Of a stretch of 64,000 bases of DNA, positions 41,319 through 52,393 are shown piece after piece. The stretch's first letter is position 1. Each line of letters begins with the position of its first letter. Under the pieces are notes generated by a model, which saw only the letters and a list, made by a program, of their open reading frames with translations, was not told the origin of the DNA and ran no database searches. The stretch is from Bacteroidales bacterium (GTDB lineage: Bacteria > Bacteroidota > Bacteroidia > Bacteroidales > Muribaculaceae). The stretch lies in contig SUXI01000007.1 in the NCBI GenBank assembly GCA_015060975.1, positions 62,001 through 126,000 of the forward strand, given 5' to 3'. A program made the position numbers and the translations under genes.

Positions 41319-41930
41319 TTATTGGTCGCTATTTTGCATTAGGTTGTTTAATCCTTCAATATAATTTAATATTTCATTACGCCCTCTGCCATCCTCGCTT
41401 GAAGATTTGAATAAAGGAGGTAGTTCTTCCCACGTTTCTTTAAGTGTACAGCAATAATTATCGATAGATTTTTTAGCGGCGGCAGATGATAATTTGTCAA
41501 GTTTAGTAAATATAATGCTAAATGGTATCTCGTTTTCTCCGAGCCATAGCATAAATTCCATGTCAATTTTTTGAGGTTTGTGGCGACAATCAATAAGAAG
41601 AAATAAAGACACCATTTGTTGGCGTTTTAAGATATAGCTTTCGATAATTTTTTTTAGTTGGTTACGGCTGTCTTTGCCTCTTTGAGCATAACCATAACCG
41701 GGTAAATCGACCAAATACCACGATTCATTTATCAGAAAATGGTTTATAAGCATAGTCTTGCCGGGAGTTGAAGAAGTCTTTGCTAAAGATTTGCTTCGGG
41801 TCAACATATTTATTAAAGATGATTTACCGACATTGGATCTACCTATAAATGCATATTCGGGTAAATTGTCTTGTGGGCATTTATTTACATTCGTATTGCT
41901 TATTATGAATTTGGCGCTTTTTATTTCCAT
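41319..41930 (-). CDS. engB: Ribosome biogenesis GTPase YihA/YsxC
   Basis: [47 protein letters not shown]. Confidence 0.95.
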   Translation of the reverse strand: MEIKSAKFIISNTNVNKCPQDNLPEYAFIGRSNVGKSSLINMLTRSKSLAKTSSTPGKTMLINHFLINESWYLVDLPGYGYAQRGKDSRNQLKKIIESYILKRQQMVSLFLLIDCRHKPQKIDMEFMLWLGENEIPFSIIFTKLDKLSSAAAKKSIDNYCCTLKETWEELPPLFKSSSEDGRGRNEILNYIEGLNNLMQNSDQ

Positions 41931-42044
41931 CTTTATCTAATTTTGATGTAAAGATAGTTAATTACAACATATTAAGCAAGTAAAAGAAACGTGTTAGATT
42001 ACTAGTTTTGAAAATTATCGTAACTTTGTAGATAATATTCACAA

Positions 42045-42776
42045 TTGGCAATGAGTGATAACGATAAATTCCGGTTCAGATTTAAGCAATTCGGCATCAA
42101 TGATAGTGAATGTGCGATGAAAATTGGCACAGATGGTGTCTTACTCGGAGCGTGGACGAATATTGAGCAATCGCATAATATCCTTGATGTTGGGTCGGGT
42201 AGCGGTCTTATATCTTTGATGATTGCTCAGCGAAGTAGTGCGTCAATTACAGGCATAGAAATTGACAAATGTGCGGCAAAACAATCTATTGAAAATATAA
42301 ATGATTCCCCATGGAGCAATCGGATTTCAATAATTAATTCTGATTTTATCAAATGGGCATCTATATCTCATAATATTAATAAATTTGACCATATAGTGAG
42401 CAATCCTCCATTCTTTAATAATGGTCCAATCTCCACCTTTCAATCTCGGGCAATTGCACGACATAATAATTCTCTTGGATATGAGCAACTAATAAAGTTA
42501 TCTAAACGACTATTAACCGATGATGGTAAGTTATCAATTATATCACCCATTGAACGTAAAGATGACATTATTTTCTATTCAGAATTAGAACAAATGTTTA
42601 TTTCTCGTCTAACTAATGTTTACTCAAAGGAAGGTGGAAAAATAACTCGTATTTTATGGGAATTTAGCAAAATAAAATGTGCGACTGAATATGCATCTCT
42701 TTCAATTAGAAACATTAATAATAGTTTTAGTCAAGAATATGTTAATTTAACCACTGAATTTTATCTGAATTTTTAA
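42045..42776 (+). CDS. tRNA1(Val) (adenine(37)-N6)-methyltransferase-like
   Basis: MKIGTDGVLLGAW, DVGSGSGLISLMIAQR, DHIVSNPPFF (NPPF) motif. Confidence 0.9.
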   Translation: MAMSDNDKFRFRFKQFGINDSECAMKIGTDGVLLGAWTNIEQSHNILDVGSGSGLISLMIAQRSSASITGIEIDKCAAKQSIENINDSPWSNRISIINSDFIKWASISHNINKFDHIVSNPPFFNNGPISTFQSRAIARHNNSLGYEQLIKLSKRLLTDDGKLSIISPIERKDDIIFYSELEQMFISRLTNVYSKEGGKITRILWEFSKIKCATEYASLSIRNINNSFSQEYVNLTTEFYLNF

Positions 42777-42791
42777 TTAAATGGAATAATT

Positions 42792-43670
42792 ATGATTGAT
42801 AACAATAAACTTATCTTAAATTTTAAATCAAGAATAGGGATATTCTGTTGCCTTACTATAATTGGAATGTTTATTAGTGGATTCCTTGCGCAAATTATTG
42901 CATTTATTTGGGGCGAAAGTTCAACAACGCTACGCATTTCAACAGTAATTCAAAATCTCTTGTTTTTTATTTCTCCTGCTATAATTATAGCGCTTTTCAT
43001 TACGAAATTACCTGCTGATTTTTTGCAATTACGAAAAACTCCAACATTAAAAAGTGTCATCTTGACAATCTTAATAATAGTTCTTAGCATTCCGGCTATG
43101 AATTATATTATTTATTATAATGAGTCTGTAGTGTTGCCCGAATCTTTAAGTGGCTTGGAAAGCTCATTAAAAGCATTAGAAGAATCTAGCCGAAGGCAAA
43201 TTAACATACTTCTTGGGGAACCAACATTTGGCGGCCTCATCCTTTCAATTCTTATTGTTGGTGTTCTTACGGGATTAGGAGAAGAATTATTTTTTAGAGG
43301 TGCGCTTCAAAATATTCTTCGTACTCGTCCAATGAATCCTCATTGTGCAATTTGGATAACTGCTATTATTTTTAGTGCATTACATTTCCAATTTTATGGT
43401 TTTATTCCTCGTATTCTAATTGGTGCATTCTTTGGTTATTTAGTCCTATGGAGTGGCTCAATATGGCTTCCAATATTCGCACATGCGTTGAATAATACAC
43501 TTGTGGTTATATCGATGTGGTTTGTTAATAGAGGTATAATGACTACCGATATAAATAAAGTTGGTATAACAGTGTCGGCTATTGACTGGATGATGGTTGT
43601 CGTGAGTGTTATTGCTACAATAATTGTGATAATTGTTTTACGCAAAGAGTTATTATTGAATAATAGATAA
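42792..43670 (+). CDS. CPBP family intramembrane metalloprotease
   Basis: GLGEELFFRGALQNIL (EExxxR), FSALHFQ, FAHALNN. Confidence 0.9.
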   Translation: MIDNNKLILNFKSRIGIFCCLTIIGMFISGFLAQIIAFIWGESSTTLRISTVIQNLLFFISPAIIIALFITKLPADFLQLRKTPTLKSVILTILIIVLSIPAMNYIIYYNESVVLPESLSGLESSLKALEESSRRQINILLGEPTFGGLILSILIVGVLTGLGEELFFRGALQNILRTRPMNPHCAIWITAIIFSALHFQFYGFIPRILIGAFFGYLVLWSGSIWLPIFAHALNNTLVVISMWFVNRGIMTTDINKVGITVSAIDWMMVVVSVIATIIVIIVLRKELLLNNR

Positions 43671-43726
43671 ATAATACCTGCAATTGCTCTCAAAATAGTT
43701 TTGTCAGTGTTTTTTTAATTAAAAAA

Positions 43727-44123
43727 GTTGGTACAGACTATAAGCCGGGTTATGTCATTGTGATACTATCAATATGAGTTGTCACAATGTTTCGTCATTT
43801 ATCTGAACGATATGTTGCCACATCGCTTGAAACTTGTGTTTCAGCACTCTACCCCCCGACAATGGACGAGCAATCCTTAAATGCCGGTATACTTGAGCTT
43901 GCAACCCATAAGGTGTGCGGCACGCAATATCGCTATTGCGTCCGGTGGGCTCTTACTCCACCTTTTCACCCTTACCTCCGGAGGGGGAGGAGGCGGTTAT
44001 TTTCTGTCACACTTCTCTACCGTTACCGATAGCTTCTCGTTAAGAAATATGGTGCTCTATGTTGCCCGGACTTTCCTCACACCCCTCATTATTGTGGGTG
44101 AGCGACGAAACGTCTGTGCCAAC
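43727..44123 (-). ncRNA. rnpB: RNase P RNA
   Basis: Reverse strand has GAGGAAAGTCCGGGC signature and AACCCGGCTTATAG 3' signature; P1 GTTGGCACAGAC/GTCTGTACCAAC closes the ends. Confidence 0.95.
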
Positions 44124-44133
44124 TTTTATTTTA

Positions 44134-44141
44134 CAAAGGTA
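44134..44141 (-). promoter_or_regulatory. rnpB -7 box TACCTTTG
   Basis: TAnnTTTG on the reverse strand 11 nt upstream of rnpB. Confidence 0.7.
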
Positions 44142-44193
44142 CAAAAATCTTGTAGATGTGGCAATTTTAAAAGTAATAACAACTGAGTTATGT

Positions 44194-45468
44194 TTAAAAT
44201 GCCTCGCCAATAGCAAATACTATTCCGTTGGTTCCTTCTCCAAATCCCCAGTCGATACGAGCATTAACATTGTGTTTAAACTCATATCTTATGCCAACAC
44301 CAAAGTTGTATAGCCATTCAGGTTTTATATTTTGGTCTTTAAATTCGTCAAAATCGGCAAATAATGTTGCGTTACCAACCCACGCAGTCATCCCTAATCG
44401 TTTCCATAAATGTTGGCGATATTCAATTTGAGCAACGACTTGATTATTATCAATGGTAGAGCCCATATAATATCCGCGCATTCGTATTCCGTCTGATGCA
44501 AGCATTTCTCGCATGGTCCATGGTGTGTTTACACTATTTAGTTTTGTGTATAAATCAACTGCCATTATCGCACCATTCCACATGTGAAAATAGCCATTTG
44601 CAATAAATGTGTGGCTGAAAAATGTTTTTGGGGCATTGCCCAACCCCTTTGGATATATCATAGGTTTATATGCTATATGTAATCCTTTAGTGGGGGTTAG
44701 AAGGTTATTACGAGAGTCATATTCGAGAGATACCCCCATTCCGGTAACATAATATTGAGGTCTGTCGCCTAATAAATATTCCGGGTTAAGGATTCTTTTT
44801 GCATCGGTATAGTTGGAACGAAGCATAGCTCCGGCATAAACATTGCGATTGACTTTATAAATATATTCGGCTTGAACATCTATTTGTCGTCGGTCATACT
44901 GCGATTGGCGATTTTTTGCTGTTTCTTCCGATGTAATTCCCCAAAAATTCAATCGTTTTTGATATAATTCAGTTTTATATGATAATCTTGAGCGATGGTC
45001 ATTGAATAGATTATTGCCTTTGAGTGTTAATACATAAAAGCCTTTATATGATACATTTATAGATGCAAAAATATCCGAAGGTTGCATCGTTGAATCTTTG
45101 CGGTTAACTCGATATAGACCGGTCATTGCTCCGCCTATGCCAAACCCTCCTTCTCGGGTATATGATGGTGTGATGGCAAAACCTACGTCAAGAGCTTTTT
45201 CATGGGTGCGGTCGATATTTCCTCGCATAAGTGAGTTAAGATATTTCCTTGACCATTCAGGAAATTTGGATATAAAGCCTAAAGAGTCGGGGTATTCAGT
45301 TGGTGATTTCGGAATTTCATACGGCACGGGGGCAGGTGCAACATAAAATGTTCCTTGAATCACTTCTTTGTTGGCTCGAATAGAATCAATATTTGTTTTT
45401 GCCGATATAGGACTATGGTATATAATTGATGATATAAGTACAATAAAAAATGCAACGATTCTATTCAT
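44194..45468 (-). CDS. BamA/TamA-family outer-membrane beta-barrel protein (no POTRA seen)
   Basis: Signal peptide; GVSLEYDSRNNLLTPTKGLHIAYK and DGIRMRGYYMG surface-antigen motifs; terminal aromatic residue. Confidence 0.8.
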   Translation of the reverse strand: MNRIVAFFIVLISSIIYHSPISAKTNIDSIRANKEVIQGTFYVAPAPVPYEIPKSPTEYPDSLGFISKFPEWSRKYLNSLMRGNIDRTHEKALDVGFAITPSYTREGGFGIGGAMTGLYRVNRKDSTMQPSDIFASINVSYKGFYVLTLKGNNLFNDHRSRLSYKTELYQKRLNFWGITSEETAKNRQSQYDRRQIDVQAEYIYKVNRNVYAGAMLRSNYTDAKRILNPEYLLGDRPQYYVTGMGVSLEYDSRNNLLTPTKGLHIAYKPMIYPKGLGNAPKTFFSHTFIANGYFHMWNGAIMAVDLYTKLNSVNTPWTMREMLASDGIRMRGYYMGSTIDNNQVVAQIEYRQHLWKRLGMTAWVGNATLFADFDEFKDQNIKPEWLYNFGVGIRYEFKHNVNARIDWGFGEGTNGIVFAIGEAF

Positions 45469-45524
45469 TTTATTCTATTTTATATTTAATACAAATATAC
45501 AAATTTAGAGACGTATGACAAAAA

Positions 45525-45566
45525 CCAAAAGCTATGCTACATATCTTATATGCATAGCTTTTGGTA
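45525..45566 (-). terminator. Terminator hairpin downstream of ftsH
   Basis: CCAAAAGCTATGC/GCATAGCTTTTGG 13-bp stem. Confidence 0.75.
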
Positions 45567-45583
45567 TTTATTGATAATAAAAA

Positions 45584-47662
45584 CTACTTTTGGGGTAATG
45601 GAGGCATATTTGCGGGGAATGATTTATCTTCGTTTGGACTAATTTCAGAATCTTCTGCTTTAGTCGCACGCTCTTGAGCTATTTTCTCATTCTCGGCTAT
45701 TTCTTCTGCTTCGGCATTTGCAGCCTCTGCCGATTTTGCTTTAAGTATCTCATCGGTGCGTGATGTCCATTGTCGTTTCCCAAAAATATTTTCTACATCT
45801 TCAGTAAATATAACCTCACGAGTAATGAGAATATCAGCAAGCTGTTTATGCCCGTCGGCATAATTTGTTAGTAATTCTTTTGCTCGATTATATTGTTCAT
45901 TTATTATGCGTGACACCTCATCATCAATCATTTTTGCTCGTTGGTCACTGAATGGCTTTGAAAATCCGTATTCTTGCCCTGTAGAGTCATAATAACTGAT
46001 GTTAGGAAGTTTGTCACTCATGCCATAATATACAACCATTGCGTATGCTTGTTTTGTCACTCGTTCAAGGTCATTTGCCGCACCCGTTGAGATGTGTCCT
46101 AAGAATAACTCTTCTGCGGCACGTCCTGCAAGTAACGAGCAGATATCATCAAGAATAGCTTGCGTAGGAGTAATCTGACGTTCTTCGGGAAGATACCATG
46201 CGGCACCAAGAGCTTTACCTCTTGGAACAATGGTAACTTTAATCAGGGGATTGGCATATTTCAAATGCCATGACACGGTAGCGTGCCCTGCCTCGTGAAC
46301 GGCAATAGCTCGTTTTTCTTCATCGGTTGTTATTTTGTTGCGTTTTTCCAATCCACCGATTATACGATCTACCGCATCAATAAAATCTTGACGCTCAACG
46401 ACTGATTTATTGTGACGAGCTGCAATAAGAGCTGCTTCGTTACATACATTTGCAATATCGGCACCTGAAAATCCCGGAGTTTGTCGTGCAAGTAAATCAA
46501 CATCAACACTTTCGTCTATTTTAATTTTACGCAAATGCACATTAAATATAGCTACACGGTCATTGAGGTCGGGTAGTTCTACATAGATTTGTCGGTCAAA
46601 ACGTCCAGCGCGAAGTAAGGCTTTGTCTAGGATGTCGGCACGATTTGTTGCGGCAAGTATTATGACACCACTATTTGTGCCGAATCCGTCCATTTCGGTA
46701 AGTAGTTGATTTAATGTGTTTTCACGTTCGTCATTGGCTCCCATGCTTGGGTTTTTCCCTCGAGCACGTCCCACGGTATCAATCTCGTCAATAAAGACGA
46801 TACATGGCGATTTTTCTTTTGCTTGACGAAATAGGTCGCGAACGCGTGATGCCCCAACACCTACAAACATTTCGGTAAAATCCGATCCCGACATATAGAA
46901 GAATGGCACATTGGCTTCTCCTGCCACGGCTTTTGCCAATAAAGTTTTTCCGGTTCCCGGAGGTCCCACAAGTAAGGCTCCTTTGGGTATTTTACCACCG
47001 AGTTCGGTATATCTATTGGGGTTTTTAAGAAATTCAACGATTTCTTCAATTTCTGTTTTTGCTTCGGCAAGTCCAGCAACGTCATTGAAATTTACTTTTA
47101 CATTGCTGTCTTTGTCAAAAATTTGGGCTTTAGATTTTCCTACATTGAAAATCCCCGCACTTCCGCTACCGCCACCACCCATGCGACGCATCATGAATAT
47201 CCAAAGGGCAATGAGTAGAATAATTGGACCTACCGACCATAGAAATTGACTTATGCCACTTTCTTGTTCGACATCATATTTTGGAACATCAATACCGCTT
47301 TTCTCCCACTCGTTGATTTCGTTGAGCATTGATACTTGGTCGCAATTGGTATGAACACGTGCTGTTGTTCCTTGCGTATTTGCCTGTTTATATTGTTCCG
47401 GAAATATTTTTGTTGCTAATGAGTCGTTTAATATTCCAATAACAATCCTGTCATCGCCTTTAATTATAATTTCTTTGATGCCATGATCTTTTGTTATATA
47501 TTCCTTGAATTCTTGTAGGGAAATTTCTTTATCCATCGTGTTCCCTTGATTAAGGAAATACATGCCAAACAAAAAAAGTATTATTAATGCATACATCCAA
47601 AAGATGTTAAATTTGATTAATGGTTTTTTATTCGGGCTGTTTGTCGGTTTAAAATTTGCCAT
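45584..47662 (-). CDS. ftsH: ATP-dependent zinc metalloprotease FtsH
   Basis: [39 protein letters not shown] (HExxH). Confidence 0.97.
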   Translation of the reverse strand: MANFKPTNSPNKKPLIKFNIFWMYALIILFLFGMYFLNQGNTMDKEISLQEFKEYITKDHGIKEIIIKGDDRIVIGILNDSLATKIFPEQYKQANTQGTTARVHTNCDQVSMLNEINEWEKSGIDVPKYDVEQESGISQFLWSVGPIILLIALWIFMMRRMGGGGSGSAGIFNVGKSKAQIFDKDSNVKVNFNDVAGLAEAKTEIEEIVEFLKNPNRYTELGGKIPKGALLVGPPGTGKTLLAKAVAGEANVPFFYMSGSDFTEMFVGVGASRVRDLFRQAKEKSPCIVFIDEIDTVGRARGKNPSMGANDERENTLNQLLTEMDGFGTNSGVIILAATNRADILDKALLRAGRFDRQIYVELPDLNDRVAIFNVHLRKIKIDESVDVDLLARQTPGFSGADIANVCNEAALIAARHNKSVVERQDFIDAVDRIIGGLEKRNKITTDEEKRAIAVHEAGHATVSWHLKYANPLIKVTIVPRGKALGAAWYLPEERQITPTQAILDDICSLLAGRAAEELFLGHISTGAANDLERVTKQAYAMVVYYGMSDKLPNISYYDSTGQEYGFSKPFSDQRAKMIDDEVSRIINEQYNRAKELLTNYADGHKQLADILITREVIFTEDVENIFGKRQWTSRTDEILKAKSAEAANAEAEEIAENEKIAQERATKAEDSEISPNEDKSFPANMPPLPQK

Positions 47663-47688
47663 ATTATTGGTTGTGAATAATATTTATT

Positions 47689-48048
47689 TTAATCTAAGTC
47701 GGGAATCTCTGTTATTTTGGCATCACTCCACAATTCCTCAAGATTGTAAAGCGTGCGAGTTTCGGGCAAAAATACATGAACAATGGTTTCTCCATAATCA
47801 ATTACAATCCATTGTGAGTTTTGGTAGCCGTCATAGTTATAAGGTTTAATGCCGGCATTCTCAAGGAGGTATTCTCTAATGCTATCGGCGATAGCGCTCA
47901 CTTGCATTGTTGAGGACCCCTCGCATATAATAAATTGCTGTGTTGCCGCCGATTCAATATTGCTGAGATCGACAATAGAAATACCTCTACCTTTTCGTTC
48001 TTGTATTCCTTCTATTATTAATTGGGTTATATTAGTAGATATTGTCAT
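47689..48048 (-). CDS. rsfS: Ribosome silencing factor
   Basis: GISIVDLSNIESAATQQFIICEGSS, DYGETIVHVFLPETRTLYNLEELW. Confidence 0.94.
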   Translation of the reverse strand: MTISTNITQLIIEGIQERKGRGISIVDLSNIESAATQQFIICEGSSTMQVSAIADSIREYLLENAGIKPYNYDGYQNSQWIVIDYGETIVHVFLPETRTLYNLEELWSDAKITEIPDLD

Positions 48049-48172
48049 TAATATGTTGATTTTGTATTTTTAATGCAAAGGTAATCAAAAAATGCTATTG
48101 GAATAAAGTCATTTGTGATTATATCACCATTATAACAAATAATGTGCCAAAAAAGGTCAATGTGTGGCAATA

Positions 48173-49438
48173 TTATTCATATCTCATAGTTTGCGAGGGA
48201 CTGATTGTCGATACCAAATGAGATGGTAGGATTAAAATGAGTATTGAAACAATTATTACTACTATATTTAAAATGGCAATGTGCCACCAATTTATGTCGA
48301 TGGGAACATAGCTAAGGTAATATGCTTCAGGGTCGAGAGGTATAATATGGAATCTGTTTTGAATTATGACAAAAGATATAGACAATAAATTACCAATAGC
48401 CATGCCACGCAACACTAACCGCTGTGTCATATATATGAAAATGTTGCGAATTTGGGAGTTTGTCGCTCCTATAGATTTAAGCAGCCCAATTGTTTTTACA
48501 CGCTCGAGTATTAAAATGAAAAGGCATGAAACGAGTGTGAAACCGGCAACGCACGACATCAGTATTAATATTACAACGACATTTGTGTCAAGTAGGTCAA
48601 GCCAATTAAGGTATATTGCGCCTGTGTGCATAACGTTGTCGATATTATACAATTTGTTTAGTTTTTGTGTGTAAACCGCTTGGTTTATTGCCGATTGCAG
48701 TAGCTTTGACTTGGTGATGATTCCTTTATTGTCAAGGCCCGATATATCGATGGAATTTCCCGATAAAGAGTCGAGCAGTGATAATCTTTGCAATGTAGTT
48801 GTTGAAGCATAGGCTGTGACTTTGTCATATTCACCGAAACCGCTGTTGTATATGCCAGCTATCTCAAATTTTCGAGGTTTTATATTTCCATGCGTGAAAA
48901 AATAGGTGTTGATATTGTCGCCTATTTCAAGATTGAGCGCGTTGGCTGTCAGTGTGGATATAATGATTTTATTTTTACAAGAATCATTATTGTAGTCGGG
49001 TATTGCGCCTGATATAATATTCTGTTCAATAAAACTGTTGTCATGGTTGTTATTTATCCCTTTAAATATTGCACCAACAAAATTTTTATCGTTTTTTAAC
49101 ATCCCAGGCTGTGTTACGCCAATGGAAATAATGGCATTTGAACTGTCGGGATTGATGACAGGTTCTATTATATCATAAAGTGTTTTGTCTAATGTTATGC
49201 TTTGGTCGGTGATTCCGGTGGAATAGTCTATTGCGGGATTGATTGTTATCTGGGCGTTAAAACCCATTACTTTTTCTTGGATTTGTTTCTTGAATCCCGA
49301 TACCACGGTTAAAGTTATCACCATCACAACTATGGCTATTGCCACACCTGTGACGGCGATTATTGTACTCGATGACGATGTGTCTCGTTTAGTTCCCTTG
49401 AGTTGAAGTCGTTGGGCGATAAATAAAGAAAAATTCAT
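48173..49438 (-). CDS. FtsX/LolCE-like ABC transporter permease
   Basis: Signature N-terminus and VVILILMSCVAGFTLVSCLFILILERVKTIGLLKSIGATNSQIRNIFI. Confidence 0.87.
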   Translation of the reverse strand: MNFSLFIAQRLQLKGTKRDTSSSSTIIAVTGVAIAIVVMVITLTVVSGFKKQIQEKVMGFNAQITINPAIDYSTGITDQSITLDKTLYDIIEPVINPDSSNAIISIGVTQPGMLKNDKNFVGAIFKGINNNHDNSFIEQNIISGAIPDYNNDSCKNKIIISTLTANALNLEIGDNINTYFFTHGNIKPRKFEIAGIYNSGFGEYDKVTAYASTTTLQRLSLLDSLSGNSIDISGLDNKGIITKSKLLQSAINQAVYTQKLNKLYNIDNVMHTGAIYLNWLDLLDTNVVVILILMSCVAGFTLVSCLFILILERVKTIGLLKSIGATNSQIRNIFIYMTQRLVLRGMAIGNLLSISFVIIQNRFHIIPLDPEAYYLSYVPIDINWWHIAILNIVVIIVSILILILPSHLVSTISPSQTMRYE

Positions 49439-49441
49439 CGA

Positions 49442-50641
49442 TTAGTTTGTCTTTCCCGGATATGCTTTTAATGCTTCGGCAAGTACTTTAAGGGCTTTGG
49501 CGAGATTCTCTTTCTTGAGAACGTATGCCATTCGCACTTCATTGCGTCCCACTCCTTCGGTTGTGTAGAATCCCGATGCCGGAGCCATAAACACGGTTTG
49601 TCTTTCATATTCAAAGTCACGAAGGCACCATTCGCAAAACTTGTCGGCGTCATCGACAGGAAGTGATACCACTGTGTAGAATGCTCCCATAGGAATAGGG
49701 GAGTAGCACCCCGGTATTTTATTCAAACCGTCGATAAGATATTTACGGCGCTCTACATATTCGTTATATGTCATCAACATATAGTCGGCACTTGCATCGA
49801 TTGAAGCTTCTGCCACGATTTGTCCCAATAGGGGTGGACTTAATCGGGCTTGGCAAAATTTCATCACATTTTTCTTAAGCTCTTTGTGCTTTGTGATGAT
49901 TGCACCTATGCGAATGCCACATTCGCTATAACGTTTTGATACTGAATCGATAAGCACGACCTGTTCCTCGATTCCGGGAAGATGAAATGCTGAGATATAT
50001 GGAGCACCTGTATAGCAAAATTCACGATAAACCTCATCAGAGAACAAGAAAAGGTCATATTTCTTTACAATATCGCGAATTTGGTTCATCTCCTTTTGAG
50101 TATATAGATAGCCGGTGGGATTGTTGGGATTGCATATCAAAATACCCTTGGTGCGAGGAGTTATCAATGCTTCAAATTTCTCTACCGGGGGCAATGCAAA
50201 CCCTTCATCTATACTTGAAGGAACGGTAACGATTTTTGCACCTGCCGAAATTGCAAATGCCATATAGTTGGCATAGGCCGGTTCGGGAACTATAATTTCG
50301 TCTCCGGGATCAAGACATGCCATAAATGCAAACAACACAGCCTCGCTACCACCGGTTGTGACGATAATATCGTCAACATCGACATCAATGTTGAATCGCT
50401 TATAATATGCCGCCAATTTTTGACGCAAAGAAAGCAGTCCCTCCGATGGGCTGTATTCAAGCGTAGTGCGGTCGATATGTTTCAAAGCCTCCAATCCTTC
50501 TTGGGGAGAGGGTAAGTCGGGCTGACCGATGTTCAAGTGATAAACTTTCACTCCTCGAGCTTTTGCCGCATTTGACAATGGCACGAGTTTGCGAATGGGT
50601 GATGCCGGCATTATCTGCCCGCGTTGTGATATACTTGGCAT
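49442..50641 (-). CDS. Pyridoxal phosphate-dependent class I aminotransferase
   Basis: NIGQPDLPSP, NPNNPTGYLY, SVSKRYSECGIRIG PLP-Lys motif. Confidence 0.93.
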   Translation of the reverse strand: MPSISQRGQIMPASPIRKLVPLSNAAKARGVKVYHLNIGQPDLPSPQEGLEALKHIDRTTLEYSPSEGLLSLRQKLAAYYKRFNIDVDVDDIIVTTGGSEAVLFAFMACLDPGDEIIVPEPAYANYMAFAISAGAKIVTVPSSIDEGFALPPVEKFEALITPRTKGILICNPNNPTGYLYTQKEMNQIRDIVKKYDLFLFSDEVYREFCYTGAPYISAFHLPGIEEQVVLIDSVSKRYSECGIRIGAIITKHKELKKNVMKFCQARLSPPLLGQIVAEASIDASADYMLMTYNEYVERRKYLIDGLNKIPGCYSPIPMGAFYTVVSLPVDDADKFCEWCLRDFEYERQTVFMAPASGFYTTEGVGRNEVRMAYVLKKENLAKALKVLAEALKAYPGKTN

Positions 50642-50901
50642 TTTATAAAAATGTTTTTATTCTGAAATCTAAAATATTTTGCAACATATTATTAAAATGC
50701 AAAGGTAATGCAAAACCACATAAAATAAAAACTAATCTCAAAATTTAACCATGAAATGACACAAAAAAAGGTATAAAAAGGCTACCGCTGCTCATTGCGA
50801 TAGCCCTGTTATATAAAAGTACATAATTACATAAAATTAGTATCTTTTATGCCTTTTGTTTTTTTGTTGAAAAAATATCGTACGACCTTAATTATTAACA
50901 T

Positions 50902-51762
50902 TTAATTTTTAATTATAAATTTCTTTGTGGTTCCGTCGCTATACTTCACAATATTTAAGCCTTTAGTTGGTTCCGAGAGCAATCGACCGTAAATATCATA
51001 GCGTACCACCTCGATGGCTTTTTTATCTATTTCAATGCCTTCTACCCCTGCTATTTCAGTAATATTGGTAAAATTACGCCATTCATAAGCATTAACGTAT
51101 GCATCTTTTGTTCCTTCCGGCACATTTAATAGAGCTGAAAAGCTTCCCCCGAAAGCGCAATAGTCACATATTGGCGGAGTTTCACAATAAGATGTGACAG
51201 AGTCTAAATAGCAATAAGCGAACGCATACCTTCCAATATATGTAATCGAATTGCCAATAGTTACCTCAGTCAGCTTGTAGCAATACTGGAACGCCCCATC
51301 GCCAATTTTAGTCACCGAATTAGGTATAGTTACCTCGGTTAATCCTGAACAATTATAGAACGCATAGTTACCAATTGATGTCACCGAATTAGAGATATTG
51401 ATCACAGTCATCCCAGTGCATTCCATGAATGCGTTGTTCCCAATTGTAGTTACCGAATTAGGTATAGTTGCCTCAGTTAGCCCATAGCAACCATAGAACG
51501 CCAAGTTCCCAATTTCAGTAACCGAATAAGTAATACCATTATGTGTCACCGAATTAGGGATCGAAACCGCACCGTAGTATTCGTTAGAATAATCATCGTA
51601 AGAATCTCCTCTATATGTCACCTTCACAGTATTATTAGACGAGTTAGAGAAGTTGTAATAAATGCCATCGGCTTCAAAGTCGTGAGCGGAAGCTGAAAGC
51701 CCAATGGAAAGCATTGCCACGATAGTGACAAAAGCCTTTGATAGAAAGATTAAATTTTTCAT
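50902..51762 (-). CDS. Secreted BspA-like leucine-rich repeat protein (LRR_5)
   Basis: Signal peptide ...SASAHDFEADGIYYNF; repeats such as IPNSVTTIGNNAFMECTGMTVINISNSVTSIGNYAFYNCSGLTEV. Confidence 0.87.
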   Translation of the reverse strand: MKNLIFLSKAFVTIVAMLSIGLSASAHDFEADGIYYNFSNSSNNTVKVTYRGDSYDDYSNEYYGAVSIPNSVTHNGITYSVTEIGNLAFYGCYGLTEATIPNSVTTIGNNAFMECTGMTVINISNSVTSIGNYAFYNCSGLTEVTIPNSVTKIGDGAFQYCYKLTEVTIGNSITYIGRYAFAYCYLDSVTSYCETPPICDYCAFGGSFSALLNVPEGTKDAYVNAYEWRNFTNITEIAGVEGIEIDKKAIEVVRYDIYGRLLSEPTKGLNIVKYSDGTTKKFIIKN

Positions 51763-52034
51763 TATAGAATAAATTATATTATTGGTTTGTTGTTGATTAT
51801 CAAATTATTAGTAATAAAATAACATCTCCGTTTTTAATAAGAGAGAGATGCAATTACCTTAAATGACTGAAAACCAACTTCGTAAGTCATGACAGAATAC
51901 AACGACTTGCAACGAAATTATTTATATTGTTGCTATTTTTTATGAGTTATATTTTGTAAACGTTTGATTTTTAATTACTTTTGTGAAGCGATTCTCTCTT
52001 ATTAAGAGAGAGATTTTGACATATTTTAAGTATT

Positions 52035-52076
52035 AAAAATTATATACCAAAAATTATATACCAAAAATTATATACC
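52035..52076. repeat. Perfect 3x14-nt tandem repeat AAAAATTATATACC
   Basis: Three consecutive identical units. Confidence 0.9.
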
Positions 52077-52104
52077 GAAAATCAAGGTGTTTAGCACCTA
52101 AACT

Positions 52105-52156
52105 GTCCCCTTTTTGAATGAAAGGGGGACGAGGCTCGCAGAGCCGGAGGGGGATA
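52105..52156. repeat. GC-rich double-hairpin extragenic palindrome
   Basis: GTCCCCTTT/AAAGGGGGAC hairpin followed by GGCTC-gca-GAGCC hairpin in AT-rich intergenic DNA. Confidence 0.55.
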
Positions 52157-52393
52157 GAACAATGCACAATTAATAATTCACAATGCATTAGCCGTTATGT
52201 TCATTATGTCCTTCTGTCAAAAAAACTCTCGGTGGCGGTGAGGACAGAACGACAAAAGTTTTAAATTTATGTAATATTTAGAGATTGTTGAATTAAAGAA
52301 ACGTTTAATTGGATTGATTCTAAATAAATAATGTGAAATTCTTCTTAGTTAGCGTTTTTTTTCGGATATTTGCACTCTCAAAAATCAAGTTTA

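Noticed and set aside
43787-44313. ORFs of 81, 101 and 84 aa on the plus strand
   Set aside because: The first two lie antisense to or across the RNase P RNA and the third overlaps the barrel-protein gene; all are explained by these features
52370-52393. TTG start for FeoAB given by the ORF track
   Set aside because: The adjacent ATG at 52394 (MRLSGLKPGESG) fits the FeoA domain start better
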